A stretch of 64,000 nucleotides of DNA from Pseudomonas sp. P8_241 (GTDB taxonomy: Bacteria; Pseudomonadota; Gammaproteobacteria; Pseudomonadales; Pseudomonadaceae): the NCBI RefSeq assembly GCF_034008315.1, contig NZ_CP125377.1:4834501-4898500 (forward strand), written 5' to 3'. Position numbers and translations under genes: made by a program. This document shows positions 37,601-45,994 of this stretch, in pieces. Below the pieces are notes generated by a model. The model was not told the origin of the DNA and ran no database searches. It saw only the letters and a list, made by a program, of their open reading frames with translations. Positions within the stretch are counted from its first letter, which is position 1. Each line of letters starts with the position of its first letter.

Positions 37601-37925
37601 CTTCGGCTCGCGACGGATAGCGTCGAACCTCGATCCTGAGTCCCAGAAGCTGCTCGAGGAGGCCAGCGTAATCGGCGGTGATGCCCTCGAACACCTTGCC
37701 CGCGGTATTGAATTCGAAGGGCGGATAATCCGGGGCCGAGACCGCCAGCACCAGCTGTCCCTTTTGCTGCAACCAGCGTGATTCGCTCTCCGACAGTTTG
37801 ACGGAAACACCTTCAAGGCTGGAGCGCCCCAGCAACGCCAGTGAGTGCGGTTGCGCCCAGGCCATCGATGCCCACAGGAAGAGGCCAGCCAGCGCCAGGG
37901 CAGGCAGTCGTCGAAATAAGTTCAT
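34698..37925 (-). CDS. BvgS-like hybrid sensor histidine kinase
   Basis: 1075 residues. Signal peptide (1-24); two periplasmic Venus-flytrap (SBP_bac_3) domains at ~55-275 and ~290-515; one transmembrane helix at ~537-558; HisKA with phospho-acceptor His595 (ATMSHEIRTP); ATPase with N713, D745xG and GSGLGL; receiver with Asp885 and Lys940; Hpt with His1021 (HRIKGG). The PAS domain of BvgS between membrane and HisKA is missing or very short. It starts one base after the response-regulator stop, so the two are co-translated. The tandem flytraps suggest sensing of a small molecule (amino acid-like or nicotinate-like) in the periplasm. Confidence 0.95.
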   Translation of the reverse strand: MNLFRRLPALALAGLFLWASMAWAQPHSLALLGRSSLEGVSVKLSESESRWLQQKGQLVLAVSAPDYPPFEFNTAGKVFEGITADYAGLLEQLLGLRIEVRRYPSRAEAVQAIKEGQADLLGTANRFESEDPQLQMSSAYAVDQPVLVTVDDSTVALDPTLAGKRLVTLYHYLPEHSVQRFYSRAQLKLFPSTLAAMGAVAFGQADVYLGDAISANYLISKNYLGNVQLADFSPMESGVFAFAMSRDNSPLLRIVNKALALVTTNEQMNILRRWGANGASIPGNQPLQLSVSEQRWLERHPRVNVAINVNIPPISFIDSKGRFRGIVIDVLAKISQRTGLQFDVRGMKSVTDMLTGIKDGQVDVLAGIGLSSQREGTLRFTRSFLNSPSVLVTRAAPDSPRTLDDMAGKVLALTYGNITGDFIRQHFPLIQMVDAPLTNDAMEMVDQGKVQGGINSLISARYLIARQYHDRLQVTSTVGTDPARSTLATSRDAIELHSILDKALLSIPPDEIDELTQPWRYDSMVEQSYWLRHRQAILQAFSIAGILLLFALVGILWQRRQIRQRQQWLCQLQEAKDAADDANRAKTTFLATMSHEIRTPMNALLGMLELALKRADEGVTDRSAIEVASHAGQQLLALIGDILDIARIESGHLSLTPERVNLRALVASVCRVFEGLAVQKNLQWRVELDNQSDCDVMLDPLRLKQVLSNLLSNAIKFTHEGAVSLTLRAQPRPSAHLAVSVRIADSGIGISAFDQRRLFSPFAQAGNNQQSAGQGSGLGLVISRTLCEMMGGRLKLDSALGEGTRVDINLDLIVLPPLPESELRQCEAPLCTRSLTILVVDDYPANRLLLSRQLSYLGHRVLLAENGAQALEQWHAHKLDVVITDCSMPVLSGYELARAIRDEERRQGLPPLLILGFTANAQTQEKIRCQEAGMDDCLFKPIRLMDLQVWLAQRFAEVSAKQVDDGPVEFDLSGLDRYADTERELMDQLLHDLELSNREDRVHLLAMHTSGNRSGLRELAHRIKGGALLIRALALVECCEQLERALNSDHAPLIDDAVDQLQQAMARLDRKLQQD

Positions 37926-38552
37926 TCAGATCAGTTGATTGCGCAAGGCAAAATCCCTCAAATGCACCAGGGAGCTGACGTTGAGCTTGTCGATCAAGCG
38001 TGTCTTGTAGGTACTGATGGTCTTGAAGCTCAGGTGCATGATGTCGGCAATTTCCTTGTTGCTCGACCCCCGGGCCAGGTATTGCAAAATGGTCAATTCA
38101 CGGTTGGAGAGCCGATCAATCAGCTCTTTCTCAGTGCGCTGCAACGCCCCCCCCGAAACAAAACTCGACGCCAGCTGAACGAAACAGGTGTAACCGGCCA
38201 TCACGGTCTTCACCGCGGTTTTCAGATCCTCCAGATCCTTGCACTTGGGGACAAATGCCGCCGCCCCGGCGCGCATGCAACGTTCCTGATAAAAACGGGC
38301 TTCAAGTGAGGTGAAGACCACGACCCGACAACGCGTCTTTTCGGATTTGATACGGTCCAGTACATCCAGCCCGTTCAGACCCGGCAGGCCCAGATCCAGT
38401 AGCAAGACATCCGGTCGATGTTCACGAAACATCGACAGGACCTCATCGCCTCGGGTTGCTTCATGGATTCGTTTGAACCCCAATTCCCTGAGTACGAATT
38501 TGATCATGGAACGAATAACCGGATGATCGTCCACAATCAGTGCCGACTTCAT
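37926..38552 (-). CDS. NarL/BvgA-type response regulator
   Basis: 208 residues from ATG 38552. Receiver with DD at 8-9, phospho-acceptor Asp53 in LLLDLGLPG and conserved Lys in FVPKC; C-terminal LuxR-type helix-turn-helix LSNRELTILQYLARGSSNKEIA...LSFKTISTYKTRLIDKL. Very likely the output of the hybrid kinase directly downstream in the same operon. Targets are not known. Confidence 0.95.
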   Translation of the reverse strand: MKSALIVDDHPVIRSMIKFVLRELGFKRIHEATRGDEVLSMFREHRPDVLLLDLGLPGLNGLDVLDRIKSEKTRCRVVVFTSLEARFYQERCMRAGAAAFVPKCKDLEDLKTAVKTVMAGYTCFVQLASSFVSGGALQRTEKELIDRLSNRELTILQYLARGSSNKEIADIMHLSFKTISTYKTRLIDKLNVSSLVHLRDFALRNQLI

Positions 38553-38651
38553 GAAAACTCCCTGTGCAAAGACACCACGAACGAGCAAAGGACGGGCCGC
38601 GTAAAGACGCAACGGCTGCGCTGAGACTCTTGCATGGAAGAATGGAAAGAA

Positions 38652-39056
38652 CTACCTGACAGAAATGACAGTTCCGATGAATGGTTGCCGTGGATCGACG
38701 GTGGCCATCAGCTGCGTGATGGACGCCAGTTCGGGCAGAGCGGCATGGCTCACCTGAACATGCCCGCCGGCAATGATGGGTAGCTGCGCCTGCAGGCCGT
38801 CGAAGATGAACACGTGACGGGCCTGTGGGTTGTCGACGAAAAAATCCAAGAGGTTCAACTGCCCATCGGCCAATGCCCCGTTCACAACCACCAGATCGAA
38901 AGGCTCGGTGCTGTACTCCATCAAGCTCAGCAACTCGTTGACACCTTGCACCGGAGCCACTCGGAAATAACCCAGCTGGTTGAACAACCGCTCGATCCGC
39001 ATACGGTGAAAGTGCTGCGTATCGGCAATCAGGATACGTAACGATTTATTGGGCAC
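38652..39056 (-). CDS. Receiver-only protein with degenerate phosphorylation site
   Basis: 134 residues that fit one receiver domain: RILIADTQHFHRMRIERLFNQLG and the beta-3 strand FDLVVVNGALADG. The phospho-acceptor position is Asn59, not Asp, only one of the two N-terminal acidic residues (Asp12) is kept, and the conserved lysine is not apparent. It cannot accept phosphate in the normal way and is best called a pseudo-receiver. It lies 99 bases upstream of the response regulator in the same direction and may modulate the kinase/regulator pair. Confidence 0.8.
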   Translation of the reverse strand: MPNKSLRILIADTQHFHRMRIERLFNQLGYFRVAPVQGVNELLSLMEYSTEPFDLVVVNGALADGQLNLLDFFVDNPQARHVFIFDGLQAQLPIIAGGHVQVSHAALPELASITQLMATVDPRQPFIGTVISVR

Positions 39057-39228
39057 CCTGGACTCCTCTGACTGTCGGATTCATGAGGTCGCACAGGCTA
39101 CGCAAGCCATAAGGATCAATCTGTAGGACTTTTCCCAAATACTGTAGGGACAACCCGACAACAGAGATAGATAACGGAGCGTCGTGGGTAGGGCTCCCAC
39201 GCAATCCGTAGGAATGTTCATTACCTGC

Positions 39229-41943
39229 TTACTGCCAGCCGAACCGCCGGATATAGAAGCCTTTCACCGCTTGGGTCAGCGCCATGTATGCCAGCAAAAT
39301 CACCGGCAGGAACACGAAGTACAGTGAGGGCAGCGCCTGCAATTTGAAGTAATGGGCCAGCGGTCCCATCGGCAGGAAAATCCCCACGGCCATGATCAGC
39401 CCGGTCATCACCAGCAACGGCATGGCCGCGCGGCTTTGCAGGAACGGGATCTTCGTCGTGCGGATCATGTGCACGATCAGGGTCTGGGTCAGCAGCCCGA
39501 CCACGAACCACCCGGACTGGAACAGGGTCTGGTGATCCGGGGTGTTGGCATCGAACACGTACCACATCAAGGCGAAGGTGGTGATGTCGAAGATCGAGCT
39601 GATCGGCCCGAAAAACAGCATGAAGCGCCCGACATCTGCCGGCTGCCAACGCTGCGGTTGCTTGAGCATCTGCTCATCGACGTGATCGAACGGAATGGCG
39701 ATCTGCGAAATGTCATACAGCAGGTTTTGCACCAGCAGGTGCATCGGCAGCATCGGCAGGAACGGAATGAACGCACTGGCCACCAGCACCGAGAACACGT
39801 TGCCGAAGTTTGAGCTGGCGGTCATCTTGATGTACTTGAGCATGTTGGCGAAGGTCCGGCGCCCTTCCAGCACGCCCTCCTCCAGCACCATCAGGCTCTT
39901 TTCCAGCAGGATGATGTCGGCCGCTTCCTTGGCGATGTCCACGGCGCTGTCTACCGAAATACCGATGTCGGCGGTGCGCAGGGCCGGGGCGTCGTTGATG
40001 CCGTCACCCATGAATCCAACCACATGGCCGTTGCCCTTGAGCAACCGGACGATACGCTCCTTGTGGGATGGCGTCAGTCTGGCGAAGACATTGGTAGTCT
40101 CCACAGCTTTCGCCAGCTCGGCATCGCTCATGCGTTGGATGTCGTTGGCCATCAGCAGGCCTTGCTGCTCCAGACCGACTTCGAGGCAGATCTTCGCGGT
40201 CACCCGTTCGTTGTCGCCAGTCAGCACTTTCACCGCCACGCCATGGGCAGCCAAGGCCTTGAGGGCTGGTGCGGTGCTTTCTTTTGGTGGATCAAGGAAC
40301 GCCACGTAACCGATCAGGGTCAGTGCCTGTTCATCGGCAAGGCTGTAGGTGTCGCGCCCTTCGACCATTGGCCGTGCCGCCACAGCAACCACCCGCAGGC
40401 CTTCGGCGTTGAACGTGGCCGTGACCTGGCGGACTCGCGCCAGCAGTTCTTCGGTCAAGGCTTCATCGACTTCGCCATGGCGCACCCGCGAGCAGACTGC
40501 CAGCACCTCTTCCACCGCGCCCTTGCAGATCAGCAGGTGCGGTTGATCGCGCTCGGCGACCACCACCGACATGCGCCGGCGGGTGAAGTCGAACGGGATC
40601 TCGTCGACCTTGCGAAACGCTGTGCCGACTTTCAGCTCACGGTGGATTTCGACGTGTTCGAGCACCGCCACATCCAGCAGGTTCTTCAGGCCGGTCTGGT
40701 AGTAGCTGTTGAGGTAGGCCATTTCCAGCACATCATCGGAGTCATTGCCCCAGACGTCGACATTGCGCGCCAAGAAGATTTTGTCCTGGGTCAGGGTGCC
40801 GGTCTTGTCGGTGCACAGCACGTCCATGGCACCGAAATTCTGGATCGCGTCGAGGCGTTTGACGATGACCTTCTTGCGCGACAGGAACACTGCGCCTTTG
40901 GCCAGGGTCGAGGTGACGATCATCGGCAGCATTTCCGGGGTCAGGCCCACGGCAATCGACAGCGCGAACAGCAGTGCTTGGGTCCAGTCGCCCTTGGTGA
41001 AACCGTTGATGAACAACACCAGCGGCGCCATCACGAACATGAAGCGGATCAGCAGCCAGCTGACTTGGTTCACCCCGGTCTGGAACGAAGTCGGCGCCCG
41101 GTCGGTTGCACCCACGCGCTGGGCCAGTGCGCCGAAATAGGTGCTGTTGCCGGTGGTGAGTATCACCGCCATGGCTGTGCCCGATACCACGTTGGTGCCC
41201 ATGAACAGTATGTTGTCCAGGTCCAGCGGGTTGCGGGTGTCGCAGGTCTGCTGACGGGGGAATTTTTCCACCGGCATCGATTCACCGGTCATCGCCGCCT
41301 GGCTGACGAACAGGTCCTTGGCGCTGAGTACCCGGCAATCGGCGGGGATCATGTCACCGGCGGACAACACGATCAGGTCGCCCGGCACCAAAAATCTGAT
41401 CGGCAACTCGATGCGCCAGGCATTCTGATTGTCCAGGTCTCGGCGCATCACCGTGGCGGTGTTGCTGACCATGGCCTTTAGGGCGTCGGCGGCCTGGTTG
41501 GATCGGGTTTCCTGCCAGAAGCGCAGTAGGGTCGAGAGCACCACCATGGTGAAAATCACGATGGCGGCTTTCATGTCTTCGGTCAGCCAGGAGATGACCG
41601 CCAGCAGCGTCAACAGCAGGTTGAACGGATTCTTGTAGCAGTGCCACAGGTGCGACCACCAGGGCAGCGGCTGTTCGTGCTCGACTTCATTGAGGCCCAA
41701 TTGCTCGCGCAGAACATCGGCTTCGAATTCGTTCAGGCCGTCGGTATGACTGCCCAGAGTGTTGAGCAAATGGCCGGTGTCGCTGCCGGCAGCGGCCACC
41801 AGGGTTTGCGCCAGGGCGGGCGGGACTTCACGGTTGACCGTGGTGTCGGTGAAGGTTTCCAGCAGCGCCAGACGGCGGAAGTGCCGGGCGATGTGGCGGT
41901 TACGCAGGAAGCCTGCGAAGAATTCCTTGAGGGTAAGTTTCAT
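39229..41943 (-). CDS. mgtA: Magnesium-translocating P-type ATPase
   Basis: 904 residues from ATG 41943, which has an AAAGGGG site; the frame stays open to 42189 upstream. P-type ATPase motifs: phosphorylated Asp in CTDKTGTLT, TGES-type loop AAMTGESMPVEKF, and the hinge GDGINDAPAL. Ten transmembrane segments are expected. Type IIIB (Mg2+ import) by TGES/DKTGTLT context and length. In other bacteria it is induced by low magnesium, often through the leader; a long leader is present here. Confidence 0.95.
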   Translation of the reverse strand: MKLTLKEFFAGFLRNRHIARHFRRLALLETFTDTTVNREVPPALAQTLVAAAGSDTGHLLNTLGSHTDGLNEFEADVLREQLGLNEVEHEQPLPWWSHLWHCYKNPFNLLLTLLAVISWLTEDMKAAIVIFTMVVLSTLLRFWQETRSNQAADALKAMVSNTATVMRRDLDNQNAWRIELPIRFLVPGDLIVLSAGDMIPADCRVLSAKDLFVSQAAMTGESMPVEKFPRQQTCDTRNPLDLDNILFMGTNVVSGTAMAVILTTGNSTYFGALAQRVGATDRAPTSFQTGVNQVSWLLIRFMFVMAPLVLFINGFTKGDWTQALLFALSIAVGLTPEMLPMIVTSTLAKGAVFLSRKKVIVKRLDAIQNFGAMDVLCTDKTGTLTQDKIFLARNVDVWGNDSDDVLEMAYLNSYYQTGLKNLLDVAVLEHVEIHRELKVGTAFRKVDEIPFDFTRRRMSVVVAERDQPHLLICKGAVEEVLAVCSRVRHGEVDEALTEELLARVRQVTATFNAEGLRVVAVAARPMVEGRDTYSLADEQALTLIGYVAFLDPPKESTAPALKALAAHGVAVKVLTGDNERVTAKICLEVGLEQQGLLMANDIQRMSDAELAKAVETTNVFARLTPSHKERIVRLLKGNGHVVGFMGDGINDAPALRTADIGISVDSAVDIAKEAADIILLEKSLMVLEEGVLEGRRTFANMLKYIKMTASSNFGNVFSVLVASAFIPFLPMLPMHLLVQNLLYDISQIAIPFDHVDEQMLKQPQRWQPADVGRFMLFFGPISSIFDITTFALMWYVFDANTPDHQTLFQSGWFVVGLLTQTLIVHMIRTTKIPFLQSRAAMPLLVMTGLIMAVGIFLPMGPLAHYFKLQALPSLYFVFLPVILLAYMALTQAVKGFYIRRFGWQ

Positions 41944-42514
41944 GGCGGGTGCCCCTTTGGCCAGCCGGGAAACCATCGAGCAGGCAGTCCATGCCGCTGC
42001 CGCCGGAACAACCGGCAAAGCAAGGCCTGGCGCGCCGATCACGAATGACAGGCGTGTCGAAAGAGCGCCAGCCACGACAAAAAGTCGAAACCACGCACCG
42101 TTCAGCGTCGATGAGAGAGGCGTCGGGACACGGTCGGGAGTGACCATGAACGGAATGCCGCTGCTCGCTTTTCGGCGAGACAACGGCACAGGAGACTGCG
42201 CGTTATCTTGCCGAGAAAATGCCGGTTACCGAAGCCGGCCGACAACTGTCACTCGAACAAATACCCACTGTGGGTCTCCGTGATTGATGAAAACGCGTGG
42301 AGCTTACGCCCCGATATTTGCAGCGTAAACCCGTTACAAAATCTTGCAGGGGCAATCGCAGGGATCTTCAGGAAGGGTTCAGGATTCGACATTTTCGTTG
42401 TTGTCGAGAGCGTCATCGCCAGCAAGCCGGCTCCTACAGGGGATATTCGCAACGACGAAAATCCACTGTAGGAGCCGGCTTGCTGGCGATAGGGCCTCGC
42501 GGACGCTACACATC
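41944..42514 (-). promoter_or_regulatory. mgtA upstream region with long, in-frame open leader
   Basis: About 570 bases between pvdA and mgtA. On the mgtA strand the frame is open for 82 codons before the mgtA start; from an ATG at 42147 it would encode a peptide beginning MVTPDRVPTPLSS, proline-rich and followed by WFRLF. A REP pair fills 42413-42490. A possible weak PhoP-like half-site GGTTTA occurs near 42326-42331 but is not convincing. Confidence 0.4.
42413..42490. repeat. REP pair (GTAGGAGCCGGCTTGCTGGCGAT type)
   Basis: Inverted copies at each end of a 78-base element, 24 bases downstream of the pvdA stop codon and therefore between pvdA and mgtA. Confidence 0.88.
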
Positions 42515-43852
42515 TCAGCTGGCTGTGGCCAACAACAAATCCACCACCGACCGCCCGTGCCCGCGATGCTTGCCATGTTCATACAGTGAACCGGCAATCT
42601 CGTCGGCACGAATCGGCAGGATCGACAGCAACGTGTCGCTCAGTCCATGGCTGGCCTGGCAAAAACCCTGCATGTAGAGACCGGCCTTGCAGCGCTCGTC
42701 AGTGATCAGCTTGTAGTTGCGATCGACCTCGAAATCACCCAGATATTGCTCCAGCGGCGCCAGCAACTTGCGGTGCATCTGGCGCTCGTAACCGGTGGCC
42801 AACACCACGGCGTCGTAATGACGAACCGAGACTTCACCGGTGGCGTTGTTGCGCGACACCAGTTCGATCCCGCGTTCGGTGGCGGTGGCTTCTGAGAGGG
42901 TGGTCAAGGTGTGGAACGCATGGCGGGCGATGCCCGAGACTTTCTGCCGATAGAAAATACCGTAGATGCGCTCGATCAGATCGATGTCCACCACCGAATA
43001 GTTGGTGTTGTGGTACTCGTTTACCAGTCGCTCGCGCTCACGGTCGGGCTGCTGGAACACCAGGTCAGTAAACTCTGGCGAGAACACTTCATTGACGAAG
43101 GGGCTGTCGTCGGCCGGCTTGAGTGCCGAACCGCGCAGGATCATGTCCACCTGCACCGACGGGAAGCTGTCGTTCAAATCGATGAAGGCTTCCGCCGCGC
43201 TCTGCCCGCCACCGATGATCGCAATGTTCATCGGCCGGTTTTCCACGCACGGCTGTTTGGCCATTTGCGCCAGATACTGGGAATGGTGGAACACCCGGCC
43301 ATCATCCTTGAGCGCCTTGAACACCTCGGGAATGCGTGGCGTGCCACCGGCGCTGACCACCACCGAACGGGTGGTGCGCACCTGCTGACGCCCGGTCGAA
43401 TCTCGCGAGATCACTCGTAGCGCCTCGACCTGATGGTTATGCAGCACCGGCTCGATGGTCAGCACTTCTTCACCGTAGCGGCTTTGCGCGGTGAACTGCC
43501 CGGCGACCCAGCGCAGGTAGTCGTTGTACTCCATGCGGCACGGATAGAACGTGCCCAGATTGATGAAATCCACCAGACGACCGTGGGCCTTGAGGTAATT
43601 GACGAACGAATAAGGGCTGGTCGGGTTGCGCAGGGTCACCAGGTCCTTGAGGAAGGAAATCTGCAACTCGCTCTGGGTCACCAGGGTGTTGCCATGCCAG
43701 CGGTAATCGGCCTGCTTGTCGAGAAACAGCACATCCAGTTCGCCCTGGATGGCCCCGCGCTCTTGCAGCGCGATGGCCAGCGCCAGGTTCGAAGGGCCGA
43801 AACCGACGCCGATCAGGTCGTGAACGTTGGGCGATGCAATTGCCTGTGTCAT
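42515..43852 (-). CDS. pvdA: L-ornithine N5-monooxygenase
   Basis: First committed step of pyoverdine synthesis: FAD- and NADPH-dependent hydroxylation of ornithine. 445 residues, as expected for PvdA. FAD motif GVGFGPSNLALA at the N-terminus, NADPH motif IIGGGQSAAEAF near residue 215 and the C-terminal LATGYE. Preceded by an exact PvdS box. In P. aeruginosa pvdQ follows pvdA; here mgtA does instead. Confidence 0.96.
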   Translation of the reverse strand: MTQAIASPNVHDLIGVGFGPSNLALAIALQERGAIQGELDVLFLDKQADYRWHGNTLVTQSELQISFLKDLVTLRNPTSPYSFVNYLKAHGRLVDFINLGTFYPCRMEYNDYLRWVAGQFTAQSRYGEEVLTIEPVLHNHQVEALRVISRDSTGRQQVRTTRSVVVSAGGTPRIPEVFKALKDDGRVFHHSQYLAQMAKQPCVENRPMNIAIIGGGQSAAEAFIDLNDSFPSVQVDMILRGSALKPADDSPFVNEVFSPEFTDLVFQQPDRERERLVNEYHNTNYSVVDIDLIERIYGIFYRQKVSGIARHAFHTLTTLSEATATERGIELVSRNNATGEVSVRHYDAVVLATGYERQMHRKLLAPLEQYLGDFEVDRNYKLITDERCKAGLYMQGFCQASHGLSDTLLSILPIRADEIAGSLYEHGKHRGHGRSVVDLLLATAS

Positions 43853-43950
43853 TTCCAGTGTCCTCTGGATGAGCCCCTCAACAATGGGGCATTGAACCTA
43901 AGTGACCTGACCGGCCAAGGGCAGCACAACAGGTCGTCTGTTGAGTAGGA

Positions 43951-43974
43951 ACGAGGACACTTGAACAAAATTTA
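43951..43974 (-). promoter_or_regulatory. PvdS (iron-starvation) promoter of pvdA
   Basis: On the minus strand TAAAT, 16 bases, CGT: the exact PvdS -35/-10 pattern. The CGT ends about 98 bases before the pvdA ATG. Confidence 0.85.
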
Positions 43975-43995
43975 ACGTGTGAGGAGTCCGTCAGC

Positions 43996-44478
43996 TCAAT
44001 GGCCATCCCACTGTCGCATGCGTGTACGGCAATGCTTCATGGCGTTGACAATGTGCTTCTCGACCAGCGCCCGGGAAATACCGAGCTGTTCGGCAATTTC
44101 CGGATGGGACAGGCCTTCGATCTTGCGCAGCAGGAAGCTTTCGCGGCACAGCCGTGGCAATTGAGCCAAGGCACGCTGGAGCATTTCCAGGCGCTGGCCA
44201 TGATCGAGGGCACTGTGTGGAGAGGGTGTGAAATAACGCTCTTCGGTATCGAGCACATCCAGCGGCTCGGCCTGACGCAACGCGTTGCGCCGGTGATCGT
44301 CGATGACCAGGTTGAGCGCGGTGCGGTAAAGGAACGCCCGCGGTTGCTCGATCGGCGCGTCGCTGGTGCGCTCCAACACCCGCAGATAGGCGTCATGCAC
44401 CACATCTTCGGCGACCTGACGGTTGCCGAGCCTGGCGTTCAGGAAACACACCAGCTCTCGATAGTAGTTTTCCAACAT
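43996..44478 (-). CDS. fpvI: ECF sigma factor FpvI
   Basis: 160-residue iron-uptake type ECF sigma factor. Region 2 (LGNRQVAEDVVHDAYLRVLER...PRAFLYRTALNLVIDDHRR) and region 4 (LPRLCRESFLLRKIEGLSHPEIAEQLGISRALVEKHI) are intact. The opening MLENYYRELVCFLNARLG and its place between pvdA and pvdR identify FpvI, which directs transcription of fpvA. The anti-sigma gene fpvR, normally next to it, is absent from this window. Confidence 0.9.
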   Translation of the reverse strand: MLENYYRELVCFLNARLGNRQVAEDVVHDAYLRVLERTSDAPIEQPRAFLYRTALNLVIDDHRRNALRQAEPLDVLDTEERYFTPSPHSALDHGQRLEMLQRALAQLPRLCRESFLLRKIEGLSHPEIAEQLGISRALVEKHIVNAMKHCRTRMRQWDGH

Positions 44479-44576
44479 GACTCCGGTCCGCGCGGGGGCG
44501 GTTTCTGTCCTTGAGCCCTTTGCGTGACCGTTGAAATAAACAGTGGCACGGTAGTGGCAATTCGAGTCGCGTAATT

Positions 44577-44595
44577 TATAGTAATTCTCATATAG
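44577..44595 (-). promoter_or_regulatory. Candidate Fur box upstream of fpvI
   Basis: The minus-strand sequence matches 11 of 19 positions of the Fur consensus, including the central ATGAGAATTAC core. About 100 bases upstream of the fpvI start; suggests direct repression by iron-loaded Fur. Confidence 0.5.
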
Positions 44596-44614
44596 ATTTA
44601 AAGTACTTTAAACG

Positions 44615-44693
44615 CAGGCGATGCCGCCGGCTGCGATCTTTTGATTTTCGACTTTGCAAGATCAAAGGATCGCAGCCTGCGGCAGCTCCTGCG
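44615..44693. repeat. REP pair (GCTGCCGCAGGCTGCGATC type, diverged)
   Basis: Inverted copies with several mismatches in the left arm (GATGCCGCCGGCTGCGATC), separating the divergent fpvI and pvdR promoters. Confidence 0.8.
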
Positions 44694-44719
44694 CAAACGT
44701 GTGTGAATGTGTCGCCAGC

Positions 44720-44743
44720 TAAATTGGCCGGTGCTTTTATCGT
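44720..44743 (+). promoter_or_regulatory. PvdS promoter of pvdR-pvdT-opmQ
   Basis: TAAAT, 16 bases, CGT, exact match. The CGT ends 78 bases before the pvdR ATG. Confidence 0.85.
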
Positions 44744-44821
44744 TTACAAGGACAGCTCCCCGTCTGCGCCCGGTCTTCCCGCTGCGGCTCGATGGGCTAA
44801 TTCCCAAGGCCGGAACCCTGC

Positions 44822-45994
44822 ATGAAACGCCCTCGACAGACCCGACGCACCCTGTTTGCAGTACTTTGCCTGATCCCCGTCATCGCCGTGGCTGCCTGGC
44901 AATTCATCCCGCCGGGCCGTGACCAGTTCGCCACCGTGCAGGTCACCCGCGCCGACATCGAAAGCAGCGTCACGGCTCTGGGCACCCTGCAACCGCGAAG
45001 CTATGTCGACGTCGGCGCCCAGGCGTCCGGGCAGATTCACAAGATCCACACGGAAGTCGGCGACGTGGTCAAGGAAGGCCAGTTGCTGGTGGAAATCGAC
45101 CCGTCCACGCAACAGGCCAAACTCGACGCGGGGCGTTTCTCCATCGAAAACCTCAAGGCACAGTTGCAGGAACAACGGGCGCAACACGAGCTCGCCCGGC
45201 AGAAGTTCCAGCGCCAACAAAACCTCGCCGCCGGCGGCGCCACCCGTGAAGAAGACGTGCAGACCGCCCAGGCCGAACTGCGCGCCACACAGGCTCGGGT
45301 CGACATGTTCCAGGCGCAGATCCGCCAGGCCGAAGCCAGCCTGCGCAGCGATCAGGCCGAACTCGGTTACACGCGAATCTACGCACCGATGGCCGGCACC
45401 GTGGTGGCGCTGGATGCCCGGGAAGGCCAGACCCTCAATGCCCAGCAACAGACACCGCTGATTCTGCGCATCGCCAAGCTGTCGCCGATGACGGTGTGGG
45501 CCGAAGTCTCGGAGGCCGACATCGGCCACGTCAAACCCGGCATGCATGCCTGGTTCACCACCCTCAGTGGTGGCAGCCGTCGCTGGAACAGCACCGTGCG
45601 ACAAATCCTGCCCGTACCGCCCAAGCCGCTGGACCAGACCAGCCAGGGCGGCGGCAGCCCCGCCAGCACCAACAAAAGCGGGAGCGCGCGCGTGGTGCTT
45701 TACACCGTGTTGCTGGACGTCGACAACGCCGACAACGCGTTGATGGCGGAAATGACCACCCAGGTATTTTTTGTCGCCGATCAGGCAAAAAACGTACTCA
45801 CCGCCCCCATCGCGGCCCTGCAAACCGGCGCACAGGCCAACGTGCAAACCGCTCAGGTGATCGCCCGCAACGGCAGCATCGAGCAGCGCGACGTGCGCAC
45901 CGGCATCAGTGACCGCTTGCGCGTGCAGATCCTCGACGGCTTGCAGGAAGGCGATCACCTGTTGATCGGTCCGGTCGACGGGAGTGGCGGCTGA
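44822..45994 (+). CDS. pvdR: Pyoverdine efflux periplasmic adaptor
   Basis: MacA-type membrane fusion protein of the PvdRT-OpmQ tripartite pump that secretes and recycles pyoverdine. 390 residues: one N-terminal transmembrane helix (LFAVLCLIPVIAVAAWQFI), a lipoyl-like region (GTLQPRSYVDVGAQASGQI), a coiled-coil hairpin (~100-180), and a C-terminal beta-barrel. First gene of a PvdS-driven operon; stop and next start abut. Confidence 0.95.
   Translation: MKRPRQTRRTLFAVLCLIPVIAVAAWQFIPPGRDQFATVQVTRADIESSVTALGTLQPRSYVDVGAQASGQIHKIHTEVGDVVKEGQLLVEIDPSTQQAKLDAGRFSIENLKAQLQEQRAQHELARQKFQRQQNLAAGGATREEDVQTAQAELRATQARVDMFQAQIRQAEASLRSDQAELGYTRIYAPMAGTVVALDAREGQTLNAQQQTPLILRIAKLSPMTVWAEVSEADIGHVKPGMHAWFTTLSGGSRRWNSTVRQILPVPPKPLDQTSQGGGSPASTNKSGSARVVLYTVLLDVDNADNALMAEMTTQVFFVADQAKNVLTAPIAALQTGAQANVQTAQVIARNGSIEQRDVRTGISDRLRVQILDGLQEGDHLLIGPVDGSGG

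Larger units (their letters stand above)
44479..44821. other. Intergenic region where fpvR would be expected
   Basis: 343 bases without a coding frame. It holds a Fur-like site, a REP pair and a PvdS box for pvdR. No remnant of an anti-sigma gene could be recognised. Confidence 0.7.

Noticed and set aside
39183..39201. A short stem (CGTGGG/CCCACG) after mgtA
   Set aside because: Only 6 bp with a 7-base loop and no T-tract on the mgtA strand, so not called a terminator.
41944..42189. MgtA start moved to the far upstream in-frame codon
   Set aside because: The extension lacks family resemblance and a good ribosome site, while ATG 41943 has AAAGGGG at the right distance and gives the usual MgtA length.
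44544..44559. A sigma-54-like TGGCAC...TGGCA pattern upstream of pvdR
   Set aside because: One mismatch, but it lies 260 bases from pvdR, and an exact PvdS box lies between it and the gene; taken as chance.
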